From: CAXNKG01 sp964202965
Lineage (GTDB): Bacteria > Acidobacteriota > Vicinamibacteria > Vicinamibacterales > UBA2999
Assembly (NCBI GenBank): GCA_964202965.1
Contig: CAXNKG010000026.1
Coordinates: 1-42,365, forward strand
Direction: 5' to 3'
DNA: 42,365 bases
Positions 32,400 through 41,313 of this stretch are shown in pieces. Below the pieces are notes generated by a model that was not told the origin of the DNA, searched no databases, and worked only from the letters and a program-made list of their open reading frames with translations. Each line of letters opens with the position of its first letter. Position 1 is the stretch's first letter. Position numbers and translations under genes: made by a program.

Positions 32400-34787
32400 A
32401 TGACTGTGTGTCGTGCCTGGTTCGCCTGCCTTGTCTTGCTGTTCGCTGCGGCGGCACCCGCCGCCGCCCAGAGCGGCTCGATTGTGGTGCGCGTCACCGA
32501 TGCCGATCGCGCCGTCGTCGTGGGGGCGCCGGTCGTCCTCGCCCCCGCCGCAGGGGAGTCGCGCAGCGACGTGACGCGCAACGATGGGACGGTCGAGTTC
32601 GAAGGCATCGCGCCCGGCGAGTATCGCGTCGAAGTGGCAGCCCCCGGGTTCAGTCTGTTCACCCAGACCGTGGCGCTGACCGACGGTTCGCGTACCGTCG
32701 ACGCGGCGCTCGTGATCGCGCCGTTCCAGGAGGACGTGACCGTACAGGCGGTGGCGACCGTGTCCACCATCGGACGCATCAACGTGCCGCTCCGCGACCA
32801 GCCTCTCACGGTGAGCACGCTGACCAGCGAGTACCTGCAGTCGCGGGCGATCAACGACATGGTGACCGCGCTGCAGCACGTGGCGAGCGTCGCCGCGTAC
32901 ACCCAGTACGGCGTCTACCAGTCGTTCTCGTTCCGGGGTTTCGCGGACAGCGTCCAGATGGTGGATGGGATCCGCAACGAGGGCAACCGCGTCACCACAC
33001 AGCTTGCGAATGTCGATCGCCTCGAAGTGCTCAAGGGGCCTTCGTCTGTGCTGTACGGCGGCGATGCCATCGGCGCGGCAGTGAACATCGTGCTCAAGAA
33101 GCCGCAGGCCGAACCGGCGTACGACTTCTCGACGACGGCGGGGCGCTGGGGGACATACCGGGGCGCGGTTGGCGCCGGCGGACGGGTGGCGGGCTCCGAT
33201 CGCCTCTTCTATCGTCTCGATGTCGGCGGCGAAATGGCCGACAACTTCCGCCACGACGCGGCAAAGCGGCTGAATGTGACCCCGTCGGTCGCGTGGCGCA
33301 TCTCGAACAGCGGCCGCCTTGATGTCCGCCACATGTTCGACCGCAATCGCGTCAGCGGCGATAGCGGCATTCCGCTCGTGCCGCTGACGGCCGGTTTCGT
33401 GCCGGACCCCGAGCGGTCGGCGATCGGGGATCCGATCGCGCGAGCCGTTTCTGGAGACGGCAGTGACTTCATTCCGCGCGTGCCGCGCGACTTCAGGTAC
33501 AACACCCCCCAGGATTTCGGCCGCGCGACCGATCACAACCTCCGCGTGAGCTACTCGCAGCCTCTGGGCCGGAACCTCGCGTTCCGCAACACGACCGGCT
33601 ATCGCCGCTTCGACGACGAGTATTGGATCGCTGAGTTCCTGGACGTCACGCCGCCGAGCCGTGTGAACCGCGGATTTCTCTACTTCCGGCACGCGCGCGA
33701 CCCCTGGCTGAACCAGGCGGAACTGACCGGCCACAGCTCGGCAGGCGTGCCGCAGGATTTCCTCGTCGGCTGGGATTACCAGGGCTACGACAGCGTGACC
33801 GATCGGAAGGCGGCGGCGAATTTCAACACGGCGCCGATGGATCTGTACAACCCGGTCGAGACGCACGTGGCGCGCGATGTCGACAGCTTCCCGGTGACGC
33901 GCAGGGACTACGCGGAGCACCAGACCAACGGGCTGTTCTTCCAGGACACCGTAACGGTCCTTCCGCAGCTCAAACTCGTGGCGGGCGGCCGGTATGACGC
34001 CGTGCGGCGGCGGAATCACAACAATCCGGTGCTCAACGGAACCGAGAGCGACGGTCCGCTCGTCAGAGGCGAGTCGAACAAGTTCACCTACCGCGCCGGC
34101 GCCGTGTACCAGCCGACGTCGTCTGTCGACCTGTACGTGCAGAATTCCACCGCCTTCAAGCCGAACTTCAGCATCCAGGCCGACGGGACGCCGCTCGAGC
34201 CCGAGCACGGAGAACTGGTCGAGTTCGGACAGCGCGTCCGGATGATGGGGAACCGCCTCGAGCTCGCGTCGGCAGTGTTTCATGTCGAGAAGCGGAATGT
34301 CGCCCGTTCCATCGGGGGCGGCATGTTCGACCAGATCGGCAAGATCCGATCGCGCGGATTCGAGGTCGAGCTGCATGGACGGCTCACGTCGGCGCTCGGA
34401 ATGGACCTCGGGTACGGGTTTACGGACGCGACCTTCCTCGATTACTTCACCAACCAGGGCGCGAACCTCTCGGGCAAGACGCCCCGGCGGGCGCCCGATC
34501 ACACGGTGACGATGTCGTCCACGTATGACTGGGCGAACGGCCTGACGGTCGCTGGCGGTGCCCGCATCGTGTCGGGGCAGTTCATCAACGACACGAACAC
34601 GGTGGGATTCAACGGCTACACGGTTCTCGACGCCGGCATCTCCTACAGGCGCGGTCCGCTGCAGTACGGGCTGAACCTCACGAACCTGACGGATCGCGAG
34701 TACTTCACCTCGTCACTGGGGAACCGCCAGCTCTATCCGGGCCAGCCGTTCAACGTCCTGGCGACGATTCGCCTCCGCTCGAATTGA
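32400..34787 (+). CDS. TonB-dependent siderophore-type receptor with N-terminal CarboxypepD_reg domain
   Basis: 795 residues. ATG 32400 is preferred over 32376 because GGAGAGG lies five bases before it. A signal peptide ends AAAQ. Residues about 25-110 form a carboxypeptidase-regulatory-like beta domain (VVRVTDADRAVVVGAPVVL, GIAPGEYRVEVAAPGF). The plug domain follows with FRGFADSVQMVDGIRNEG and LEVLKGPSSVLYGGDAIGAAVNIVLKKP, typical of siderophore receptors. The 22-strand barrel ends NVLATIRLRSN. It should import a metal chelate across the outer membrane with TonB energy. The shared operator with PepSY and the metal operon leaves open whether the cargo is iron or copper. Confidence 0.92.
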   Translation: MTVCRAWFACLVLLFAAAAPAAAQSGSIVVRVTDADRAVVVGAPVVLAPAAGESRSDVTRNDGTVEFEGIAPGEYRVEVAAPGFSLFTQTVALTDGSRTVDAALVIAPFQEDVTVQAVATVSTIGRINVPLRDQPLTVSTLTSEYLQSRAINDMVTALQHVASVAAYTQYGVYQSFSFRGFADSVQMVDGIRNEGNRVTTQLANVDRLEVLKGPSSVLYGGDAIGAAVNIVLKKPQAEPAYDFSTTAGRWGTYRGAVGAGGRVAGSDRLFYRLDVGGEMADNFRHDAAKRLNVTPSVAWRISNSGRLDVRHMFDRNRVSGDSGIPLVPLTAGFVPDPERSAIGDPIARAVSGDGSDFIPRVPRDFRYNTPQDFGRATDHNLRVSYSQPLGRNLAFRNTTGYRRFDDEYWIAEFLDVTPPSRVNRGFLYFRHARDPWLNQAELTGHSSAGVPQDFLVGWDYQGYDSVTDRKAAANFNTAPMDLYNPVETHVARDVDSFPVTRRDYAEHQTNGLFFQDTVTVLPQLKLVAGGRYDAVRRRNHNNPVLNGTESDGPLVRGESNKFTYRAGAVYQPTSSVDLYVQNSTAFKPNFSIQADGTPLEPEHGELVEFGQRVRMMGNRLELASAVFHVEKRNVARSIGGGMFDQIGKIRSRGFEVELHGRLTSALGMDLGYGFTDATFLDYFTNQGANLSGKTPRRAPDHTVTMSSTYDWANGLTVAGGARIVSGQFINDTNTVGFNGYTVLDAGISYRRGPLQYGLNLTNLTDREYFTSSLGNRQLYPGQPFNVLATIRLRSN

Positions 34788-34883
34788 AGGGGAGACGTGT
34801 GATGGGTGCGCGTGGTCGAAGCTGAGATCGATTGGGACAGCGTCTGGACGACGCTGACGTTCGAGGTGGTGTCGTAGTCCGCC

Positions 34884-36266
34884 TCAGGCTGGGCGGGCGG
34901 CGAGCATCGACTGCTTCGCCAGCCGCTCGATGTCGCGCGAAGCGACGACGCGGTACTCGCGGGCGTAGGCTTCGTGATTGCGCTCGAGGTCGTCGAGGTC
35001 GTACACGTAGTTCGCCATCACGCCGAACGACCGCCGGATGCCCGCCTCCGACACGTCCGCAAGCCAGTTCAAGCGATCCAGGCGCGCGCCGTTGGCGAGA
35101 TGGAACCGGGCGACCGAATCGTACGGCAGCGTGCCCTTGCGCGCCTGGGTCAGGTAATACGCGCACAGTCGCACGAGCTCGTCCTTGATGTCGGCCGGCG
35201 ACGAGCCGGTCGGCGCGATATCGCCCGAGTCCACGCGCGTGAGGAAGTCGCCCACGCCCCCATCGGCTGCCCCGGGGCCGCTCGCGGCCTTCTCGGCCAG
35301 CCATTTCCGGAAGTCGGGGATGGGCGACAGCGTTGCGAAGGTCTTGACCTTCGGGAAGCTCCGTTGCAGGTCCTCGACGACCTGCTTGATCAGCAGGCTC
35401 CCGAACGAGATGCCGCGCAGCCCTTCCTGGCAGTGCGTGATCGAATAGAAGACCGCGAACCGCGCGAGCTTCGGGTCGAGCACGCCGGCCTTCGGATCGA
35501 GGAGCGGCCGGACGGTGTTGCTCAGACGTTCGGTCAGCGCGACCTCGATGAAGATCAGCGGCTCCTCCGGCAGCGCCGGATGGAAGAACGCATAGCAGCG
35601 GCGGTCGGACTCGAGCCGGCGGCGGAGGTCGTCCCATCCCTGCACCTGATGGACCGCCTCGTACTGAATCAGGCGCTCGAGCACGACAGCGGACGTCCGC
35701 CAGTCGATGCGACGCAGGACCAGGAACCCGCCGTTGAACCACGAACGGAAGAGGTGCTGGAGGTCCGAATCGATGCCCGACCGATCGGGGTGCTCCCGCA
35801 GCGTACGCAAAACGTCGCGCCGCATGGCGATGAGCGCCTCGGTGCCTCCTTCCGCCAGATTCAGGCGGCGGAACAGTTCCTGGCGCAGCGGTTCGGTCGC
35901 CGTGTGCAGCCGCGCCAGCGTGACGGAGGACGGCGCGCGCTGATAGGCCTCTGCGGCAATGGCCACCTGATCCGGATCGGGAATGAAGGAATCGGCGAGG
36001 AGGTCGAAGAACCCTTCACGGCCTGACGGGGAGAGGTTCCGGTAGGCCGTCAGCAATTCCGCGGCGACGCGTGCGCCGGAGACCTCCCCGCGCTCGGAGA
36101 GGAGCGCTTCGCCGAGCTGCAGGACTTCCAGCGACTTACCGCCGTCGTTTCGAAGCCGGGTGGCCGCGCGCGTCCAGATACGGCGAAGAAACGGGGCAGG
36201 GGGCCGTCCCTGCTCGGACGGCGCTTCCAAGTCTCCTAGAGTTCCGGGTTCCCCTTTTAACGTCAC
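34884..36266 (-). CDS. Malonyl-CoA decarboxylase
   Basis: 460 residues, matching bacterial MCD, which converts malonyl-CoA to acetyl-CoA and CO2. The N-terminal helical oligomerisation domain spans about 1-170. The catalytic GNAT-like domain has the signature FATLSPIPDFRKWL, the SITHCQEGLRGISFG segment, and the C-terminal FHLANGARLDRLNWLADVS with GIRRSFGVMANYVYDL. GTG 36266 has GAGG seven bases upstream. It stands alone between two receptor genes; the link to neighbours is not clear. It could balance fatty-acid synthesis or use malonate. Confidence 0.95.
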   Translation of the reverse strand: MTLKGEPGTLGDLEAPSEQGRPPAPFLRRIWTRAATRLRNDGGKSLEVLQLGEALLSERGEVSGARVAAELLTAYRNLSPSGREGFFDLLADSFIPDPDQVAIAAEAYQRAPSSVTLARLHTATEPLRQELFRRLNLAEGGTEALIAMRRDVLRTLREHPDRSGIDSDLQHLFRSWFNGGFLVLRRIDWRTSAVVLERLIQYEAVHQVQGWDDLRRRLESDRRCYAFFHPALPEEPLIFIEVALTERLSNTVRPLLDPKAGVLDPKLARFAVFYSITHCQEGLRGISFGSLLIKQVVEDLQRSFPKVKTFATLSPIPDFRKWLAEKAASGPGAADGGVGDFLTRVDSGDIAPTGSSPADIKDELVRLCAYYLTQARKGTLPYDSVARFHLANGARLDRLNWLADVSEAGIRRSFGVMANYVYDLDDLERNHEAYAREYRVVASRDIERLAKQSMLAARPA

Positions 36267-36317
36267 GCGCCGACCTCACCCCCTATGCTGACTTCGTGCC
36301 AGAACCATGTCAACGCC

Positions 36318-38270
36318 TCAGAAGCGGAATCGTATGCCGGCGTTGATGGTGCGCCCTTCAAGCGGCGCCCAGGCATCGGTCGCCCACCGCCCGTCGCGCT
36401 GCCGGCTGCGGAACAGCAGCGGCTCGGTTTTCGTCTGCCGGACGTCGCCCAGGTTCTCGGTGTTCACGAAGAGCACCAGGGGGCCGACGTCCTGCATGAC
36501 GAGGCCGCCCCAGAGGATGTATGTGGAACCCCTCGTCCGATACGGCGTGTCTTCGAGCCGCTGGCTGCCGGTGTAGAAGGCCTCGAAGCCGACGCGCGTT
36601 TCTCCGAACTCGTACATCGCGTCGAATGCGGCGGAGTGTCGCGGGTTCAGCGGCACCTCGCGACGCTGCCCGGCGTCGCCGTCCGATTCCGTCGACCACA
36701 AGTACATGTGCGAGAGAATCGCGATGAACCCGCCCCTGCGGTATCGCCCGATCAACTCGGTGCCACGCGTGCGCGTCGGCTCGCCGGCGTTCACGATGCG
36801 CGCGGGATACGGGCCGTCCGGGAGGCGTTCGAACCTGAGCGGGCGATCGATCCGGCTCTGGAAGACGGTGGCCGTCACCTCCCACGGCGCGGAGGCCCAG
36901 GTCAGATCGCCGGCCATGCTCGTGGCGTCCTCGGGGTCGAGATCGCCGAGCGGCGCCACCGCCATGAGGCCCGTCGCATCGGTCTCGTCCGTGAACGGCA
37001 GCGGCGCGAAGTGGCCCCGTCCGGCCGACAGGCGCGCGGTAAGGAGGGAAGTGGGTCGCCAGAGCAGCGCCGCCCGAGGGCTCACGAACGCGCCGAATTC
37101 GTTGTGCACGTCCACGCGCGCACCGCCAGAGACGGTCACGCGCGGTGTGAGCGCATAGTCGTCCTGTGCGAACACGCCAGGCGTGACGTAGGAAAAATTG
37201 AACCGCGGCACGTCGGCCGCGCGGAACCGATCGCCCTGGATCGCCGCCCCCGCCACCCAGGTATGCCTGCCGCTCGTCGCCGTCATCGACGTCTCGCCCA
37301 GCCACGTCACCGCCCGGTCGTGCTCGCTCACGCCGCCCATCCGGCGGTGATGGCGCTGCGACGAGACGCTGGCGCGAATGGACAGCACGTGGGTCCCGGC
37401 GAGCAGAAAGCGGCCGAGTGCGCCGCCGTCGATGCGCGTCGTATCGAGGTGCTCGGCGAATGGACGTCCATCCGGGGCGTCGGCCCGCGGCATCGTCCCG
37501 CCGCGACGGCGCTCGTCCATCCCGCCGACCGTGACCAGCACCGAGCGTCCAGCGCCGTTGTCCCAGAGCAGACGGGGGCGCAGCTGCACGCGGCGGAACA
37601 TGGGCAGGTCCGTCCAGCCGTCCTCGTCCAGGTCCGACCGCTGCTGCCAGTGCGTCCCGCCGATCAGGCTGATGCCCCATCGCTCGTTGAGCGCCTGGGC
37701 GATCCAGAGCGCGGCATCCGTCCCGCGATGGCTCGTCTGGTTGATGAGCATCTCCCGCTCCGGCTCGTCGAGCGTTGGCCGCTTCGACACCAGATTGACG
37801 ACGCCGCCAATGGCGGACATGCCGTACAGAGAGGACGCGACGCCCTTGATGACTTCCACCTGGCCGAGATCCATCGGTGGAATCTGCAGAATGCCGACCG
37901 ATCCGGACTGGCCGCCGTAGAGCGGAAGCCCGTCGGCCAGGATCTGGGTGTACCGCCCGCTCATGCCCTGAATGCGGACGCTGGCGCCGCCGAGCGACGG
38001 CGACGTGGTCTGCACGCGGAGGCCGTTGGTCTCGGCCAGGAGCATCGAGACATCCCCCGGCGTCATGACGACCTTTTCCTGCACCTCCTCGGCGGGGACC
38101 ACTTCCACCCGGAGCGGCTCGTCCTCGACGCGCCGCTCGGACCTGGTGGCGGACACGACGATGGTTTCCTCGAATTCCGGGGCCTCTGGCTCCTGTTCGG
38201 CCGGCGTCTCCTGGGCCCATGCGGGGGATACGCAGCACACGAAGGCGATGACAAGTACCAACCGCGGCAT
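36318..38270 (-). CDS. TonB-dependent outer-membrane receptor
   Basis: 650 residues. A signal peptide ending AWAQ precedes an acidic stretch with a TonB-box-like ETIVVSATRSER, then the plug (VRIQGMSGRYTQILADGLPLYGG, LGQVEVIKGVASSLYGMSAIGGVVNLVSK). The barrel follows to a C-terminal NAGIRFRF. This pattern is close to BtuB/CirA/FepA-type receptors for vitamin B12, colicin or siderophores; the ligand is unknown. It lies head to head with the peroxiredoxin gene, 39 bases apart, so the two may share control by oxidative or metal stress. No copy of the 27-bp operator lies here. Confidence 0.92.
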   Translation of the reverse strand: MPRLVLVIAFVCCVSPAWAQETPAEQEPEAPEFEETIVVSATRSERRVEDEPLRVEVVPAEEVQEKVVMTPGDVSMLLAETNGLRVQTTSPSLGGASVRIQGMSGRYTQILADGLPLYGGQSGSVGILQIPPMDLGQVEVIKGVASSLYGMSAIGGVVNLVSKRPTLDEPEREMLINQTSHRGTDAALWIAQALNERWGISLIGGTHWQQRSDLDEDGWTDLPMFRRVQLRPRLLWDNGAGRSVLVTVGGMDERRRGGTMPRADAPDGRPFAEHLDTTRIDGGALGRFLLAGTHVLSIRASVSSQRHHRRMGGVSEHDRAVTWLGETSMTATSGRHTWVAGAAIQGDRFRAADVPRFNFSYVTPGVFAQDDYALTPRVTVSGGARVDVHNEFGAFVSPRAALLWRPTSLLTARLSAGRGHFAPLPFTDETDATGLMAVAPLGDLDPEDATSMAGDLTWASAPWEVTATVFQSRIDRPLRFERLPDGPYPARIVNAGEPTRTRGTELIGRYRRGGFIAILSHMYLWSTESDGDAGQRREVPLNPRHSAAFDAMYEFGETRVGFEAFYTGSQRLEDTPYRTRGSTYILWGGLVMQDVGPLVLFVNTENLGDVRQTKTEPLLFRSRQRDGRWATDAWAPLEGRTINAGIRFRF

Positions 38271-38282
38271 GTGAACGCTGGA

Positions 38283-38288
38283 TATAAT
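38283..38288 (+). promoter_or_regulatory. -10 box of the peroxiredoxin gene
   Basis: TATAAT lies 21 bases before the ATG at 38310, in the 39-bp divergent region shared with the TonB receptor start at 38270. GGAGG (38299-38303) is the ribosome-binding site. Confidence 0.55.
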
Positions 38289-38309
38289 CGCAGAATCTGG
38301 AGGTAGGCG

Positions 38310-38972
38310 ATGAGCGTGAGGATTGGTGATACCGCACCCGATTTCGAGGCGGACACGACAGAAGGGCGCATCCGGTTCCACGAGTGGATCGGCGACTCCT
38401 GGGCGGTGCTTTTCTCGCACCCGAAGGACTTCACGCCGGTCTGCACGACCGAGCTGGGCTACATGGCGAAGCTCAAGCCCGAGTTCGATCGGCGCAACGT
38501 CAAGGTCATCGGTTTGAGCGTCGATGCGGTCGCCAACCATGCGAAGTGGGCCGCCGACATCAAGGAGACGCAGGGGCACGCACCCAATTACCCGATGATT
38601 GGCGACACGCAGCTCGAGGTCTCGAAGCTGTACGGCATGCTGCCGGCGGACCTCGTCGGGAGCTGTGACGGACGCACGCCGGCCGACAATCAGACGGTGC
38701 GCAACGTGTTCGTGGTCGGTCCCGACAAAAAGATCAAGCTGGTGATTGCGTACCCGATGACCACCGGCCGCAACTTCGACGAAGTGCTTCGCGTCATCGA
38801 CTCGCTCCAGCTCACGGCGAAGCACAAGGTCGCGACGCCGGTGAACTGGAAGCAGGGCGACGATGTGATCATCGTCGGATCGGTGTCGGACGAGGAAGCG
38901 AAGAAGGTGTACCCGCAGGGGTGGAAGGCCCCGCGCCCGTACCTCCGCATTGTCCCTCAGCCGAAAGCGTAG
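38310..38972 (+). CDS. 1-Cys peroxiredoxin (Prx6 family)
   Basis: 220 residues, the length of Prx6-type enzymes with their C-terminal extension. The peroxidatic Cys45 is in HPKDFTPVCTTELG. Only one further Cys (in GSCDGRTP) is present and is not at the 2-Cys resolving position. RNVFVVGPDKKIKLVIAYPMTTGRNFDEVLRVIDSLQ and the terminal PRPYLRIVPQP are family signatures. It reduces hydrogen peroxide and organic hydroperoxides in the cytoplasm, recycled by glutathione-like or other thiols. GGAGG is six bases before the ATG. Confidence 0.95.
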   Translation: MSVRIGDTAPDFEADTTEGRIRFHEWIGDSWAVLFSHPKDFTPVCTTELGYMAKLKPEFDRRNVKVIGLSVDAVANHAKWAADIKETQGHAPNYPMIGDTQLEVSKLYGMLPADLVGSCDGRTPADNQTVRNVFVVGPDKKIKLVIAYPMTTGRNFDEVLRVIDSLQLTAKHKVATPVNWKQGDDVIIVGSVSDEEAKKVYPQGWKAPRPYLRIVPQPKA

Positions 38973-39003
38973 CTTCGGCCATTCTGCTGAAAGGAGCACC
39001 CTG

Positions 39004-39627
39004 ATGGCGACGGCAACAGCAACGCGGTGGGCCATGAGCGGCCGCGGCTACGAGTTCTGCAACTGTGATTTCGGGTGCGGATGCAACTTCGGCGGATTTC
39101 CCAATTCCAAGGATGGCAGCTGTCGCGCCCTGGTCGGCATGACGATCACGTCCGGGAAGGTCGGTGACGTTGACGTGTCGGGGGTGAAATGCGCGGCCGT
39201 GCTGGACTGGCCGAAGGCGATCCATGAGGGCAACGGGAAGTGTGTGTTCATCGTGGACCCCGCCACCTCTGACAAGCAGATTGAGGCGCTCGCGGGGGTG
39301 TTCACGGGCAAGCTGGGTGGCATGCCCTGGGAGCTTCTCGGCCCGACCTTCCAGGTCGTCGGGTTGCAGAAGGCCCGGATCACCATCGAGGGCGCCGGCC
39401 GGAAGAGCGTCGTCAAGGTCGACGGCATCGGTGAGGGGCGCGGCGACACGTTCAAGAATCCGGTGACGGGCAAAGAACACCTGGCGAATGTCGACCTGCC
39501 TGACGGCTTCATCTGGAAGCATGGCGAGTGCGGCCAGGGCTCGTTCAAGGCCAGCTCGGACGGCGTCTCGGTTGGCGCCGAAAAGTCGAACTGGATTCTC
39601 TACGAGTTCGACTGGTCGAACGGCTGA
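39004..39627 (+). CDS. DUF1326 domain protein
   Basis: 207 residues, no signal peptide. The N terminus has a tight Cys cluster (Cys19, Cys21, Cys25, Cys27 in CNCDFGCGC, and Cys41) that looks like a metal or iron-sulfur site. The remainder is beta-rich (GMPWELLGPTFQVVGLQKARITIE). DUF1326 proteins are uncharacterised and are frequently found next to DUF2182 membrane proteins, as here on the opposite strand with a 6-bp gap between stop codons. AAAGGAG upstream supports this start; it lies 31 bases after the peroxiredoxin gene and may be co-transcribed with it. Confidence 0.9.
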   Translation: MATATATRWAMSGRGYEFCNCDFGCGCNFGGFPNSKDGSCRALVGMTITSGKVGDVDVSGVKCAAVLDWPKAIHEGNGKCVFIVDPATSDKQIEALAGVFTGKLGGMPWELLGPTFQVVGLQKARITIEGAGRKSVVKVDGIGEGRGDTFKNPVTGKEHLANVDLPDGFIWKHGECGQGSFKASSDGVSVGAEKSNWILYEFDWSNG

Positions 39628-39633
39628 TCGTCG

Positions 39634-40380
39634 TCAGGACCAGAGGGTCCAGGCGCCCGTTGCGAGAAGGGCCACGCCGAGGATGCGGCGGGTCTGGTCT
39701 CCGAACGGCGCGACTTTCTCGAGGAGGACGACGGCGGTGAGGGCGAGGATCACCGACAGGTTCATGATGCCGCCGGCAAACAGCAGCAGCATCAGCGCCC
39801 AGCAGCAGCCCAGGCAGTAGGCGCCATGTTCCAGGCCGAGGCGGAGCGCGGTCCCCGCGGCCGCCCCGGTTCGCCGCATGACGAACGACATCGGCGATCG
39901 GCAGGCACGAAGGCAGGCTATCTTGGCCGGGGTGAACTGGTAGGCTCCGGCGAGGACGAGCAGTGCGCCCGCGCCGCGCCTGTTCGCCATTTCCATCATC
40001 GGCGTGACCATGAGCGACGCGCTCAGGAACCGCTGGAGCGCGGTGGCGGCGGCGCTGAACGCCCCCCACACAGATAGATAGCCGGCAATGAGAGCGGCGA
40101 GCCGCAGCACCGCACCGTCGCGAGCTGAGGTGGCCCTGGCGTAGAGCATGACGAGTGGTGCGGCCGTCGGGAGCATCATCGCGGCCATCATCACGGCCCA
40201 CATCAGCCAGATGAGGAGCGTATAGCGGGCGTCCCACGCCGGCCGCATCATCCAGGCCGACGGCCCGGTCATCGGGCCGTACATGTCGCGCGCCATCGGG
40301 ACGATCCAGATCCAGGACAGCAGCGTCACGACGGTCAGCAACGCGGCCGCCAGCAATGGTACGATGCGTGGCTTCAGCAC
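39634..40380 (-). CDS. DUF2182 family integral membrane protein
   Basis: 248 residues with about six transmembrane helices. It has the family's Met-rich motif WLMWAVMMAAMMLPTAAP and a second conserved part with GLEHGAYCLGCCWALM. The Met, His and Cys residues inside the membrane make metal binding likely, and the family is annotated as predicted metal-binding membrane protein. Convergent with DUF1326, the usual partner. The GTG start at 40380 directly abuts the ATG of the divergent gene at 40381, so each promoter must lie in the other coding sequence unless one start is mis-set. Confidence 0.88.
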   Translation of the reverse strand: MLKPRIVPLLAAALLTVVTLLSWIWIVPMARDMYGPMTGPSAWMMRPAWDARYTLLIWLMWAVMMAAMMLPTAAPLVMLYARATSARDGAVLRLAALIAGYLSVWGAFSAAATALQRFLSASLMVTPMMEMANRRGAGALLVLAGAYQFTPAKIACLRACRSPMSFVMRRTGAAAGTALRLGLEHGAYCLGCCWALMLLLFAGGIMNLSVILALTAVVLLEKVAPFGDQTRRILGVALLATGAWTLWS

Positions 40381-40884
40381 ATGGCTCCGCGTACGGCGTT
40401 CCGCGTTTCGGTCAGCAAGGACGACCTCGTCTTCTCATCGGCGCACTTCATCACGTTTGCCGGTCACCGGTGCGAAGGGCTGCACGGCCACAACTACCGG
40501 GTGAGGGTGACCGTCGAGGGGGCGCTGAATGCGGAAGACGGGCTCGTGTTTGATTTTCTCGAGTTGAAACGGCTGATGCGGGAGCTGTGTGAGGAGATCG
40601 ATCACCTCGTGCTGCTTCCGCTGCACAGCGCCCGCATCACGGTCGTCGAGGACGGTGATGCCCTGCACGTATCCGTGGACGGCACCCGGCGCTACACATT
40701 CCCACGCGTTGACTGTGCGTTGTTGCCTGTCTCGAACACCACAGTCGAGCTACTGGCCCAGTATCTTGCCACCCGACTGGAAACGGAGCTCGCGTCTCAG
40801 AAGCTCACCCGTATCGGCTCGATCGAGGTGGAAGTCGAAGAGAATTTCGGACAGTCCGCGACGTTCGTTTCGCATCGCCCGTAG
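40381..40884 (+). CDS. 6-pyruvoyl-tetrahydropterin synthase / 6-carboxytetrahydropterin synthase family
   Basis: 167 residues, slightly longer than QueD (about 120). The zinc ligands are His22 in SSAHF and His35 and His37 in GLHGHNY; the catalytic Cys31 is in GHRCEG. FDFLELKRLM and the Asp/His of EEIDHLVLLP are also conserved, as is the C-terminal EVEVEENFGQSATF with the substrate-binding Glu. The insertion around residues 80-105 (HSARITVVEDGDALHVSVDG) is seen in PTPS-III-like or archaeal-type members. It acts on dihydroneopterin triphosphate in queuosine or pterin synthesis; which product is made is uncertain. Confidence 0.88.
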   Translation: MAPRTAFRVSVSKDDLVFSSAHFITFAGHRCEGLHGHNYRVRVTVEGALNAEDGLVFDFLELKRLMRELCEEIDHLVLLPLHSARITVVEDGDALHVSVDGTRRYTFPRVDCALLPVSNTTVELLAQYLATRLETELASQKLTRIGSIEVEVEENFGQSATFVSHRP

Positions 40885-40893
40885 CTGCCGACG

Positions 40894-41286
40894 CTAGTCC
40901 CACTCGCGCTCGACACCGTGGCCGCGCGCCACGTCGCCATGGTCGGGCGTGACGAATCCGAGTAGACATCCCGACGACCCGTCCCGCAGCAGGTGGCAGC
41001 GCACCTTGATGCGGTCGCCCGCCTTCACGTCCTCGCGCTTCACGCCGTTGGCGAGCACGCCACGAACGCTCGTCGCCTCGAGCGACCAGACCGTGACTTC
41101 ACCCTTCTGATCCTTCACGTCCAGATAGACGATCGAGTGAGGGACGACGAGGATGACCTGCTTGACGACGCCTTCCATGGGCGTCCACTTCGAGATGTCG
41201 TAGTTGCCGTGCGAGTGATGCGCGGCGACCGGGAGTGTCAGCGCCAGGGCGCACAGCAGGGCGATGCCGAAAGATTTCAACTGCAT
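40894..41286 (-). CDS. DUF6152 family periplasmic protein
   Basis: 130 residues. Signal cleavage after PVAA leaves HHSHGNYD, a His-rich mature N terminus. The domain follows the product at 10296: WTPMEGVVKQVILVVPHSIVYLDVKD, VTVWSLEATSVRGVLANGVKREDVKAGDRIKV, then a strand pair ending LLGFVTPDHG. Function unknown. ATG 41286 is chosen because AGGAG lies about eight bases upstream. It is followed on the same strand by nothing nearby, and the upstream secreted-protein gene ends 27 bases before it, so the two may be co-transcribed. Confidence 0.8.
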   Translation of the reverse strand: MQLKSFGIALLCALALTLPVAAHHSHGNYDISKWTPMEGVVKQVILVVPHSIVYLDVKDQKGEVTVWSLEATSVRGVLANGVKREDVKAGDRIKVRCHLLRDGSSGCLLGFVTPDHGDVARGHGVEREWD

Positions 41287-41313
41287 GGTCAGGCTCCTAA
41301 GGAACAACGTGTT

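Noticed and set aside
32337..34502. Long antisense frame opposite the TonB receptor
   Set aside because: Same shadow effect; covers operator D and the receptor, whose plug and barrel motifs are unambiguous.
36285..38306. 673-codon plus-strand frame over the second TonB receptor
   Set aside because: Arg/Ala/His-rich translation without domain features; the minus strand encodes the receptor.
38271..39035. Extension of the second TonB receptor frame upstream to 39035
   Set aside because: It would run through the whole peroxiredoxin gene. ATG 38270 starts a clear signal peptide, so the rest is frame without coding signal.
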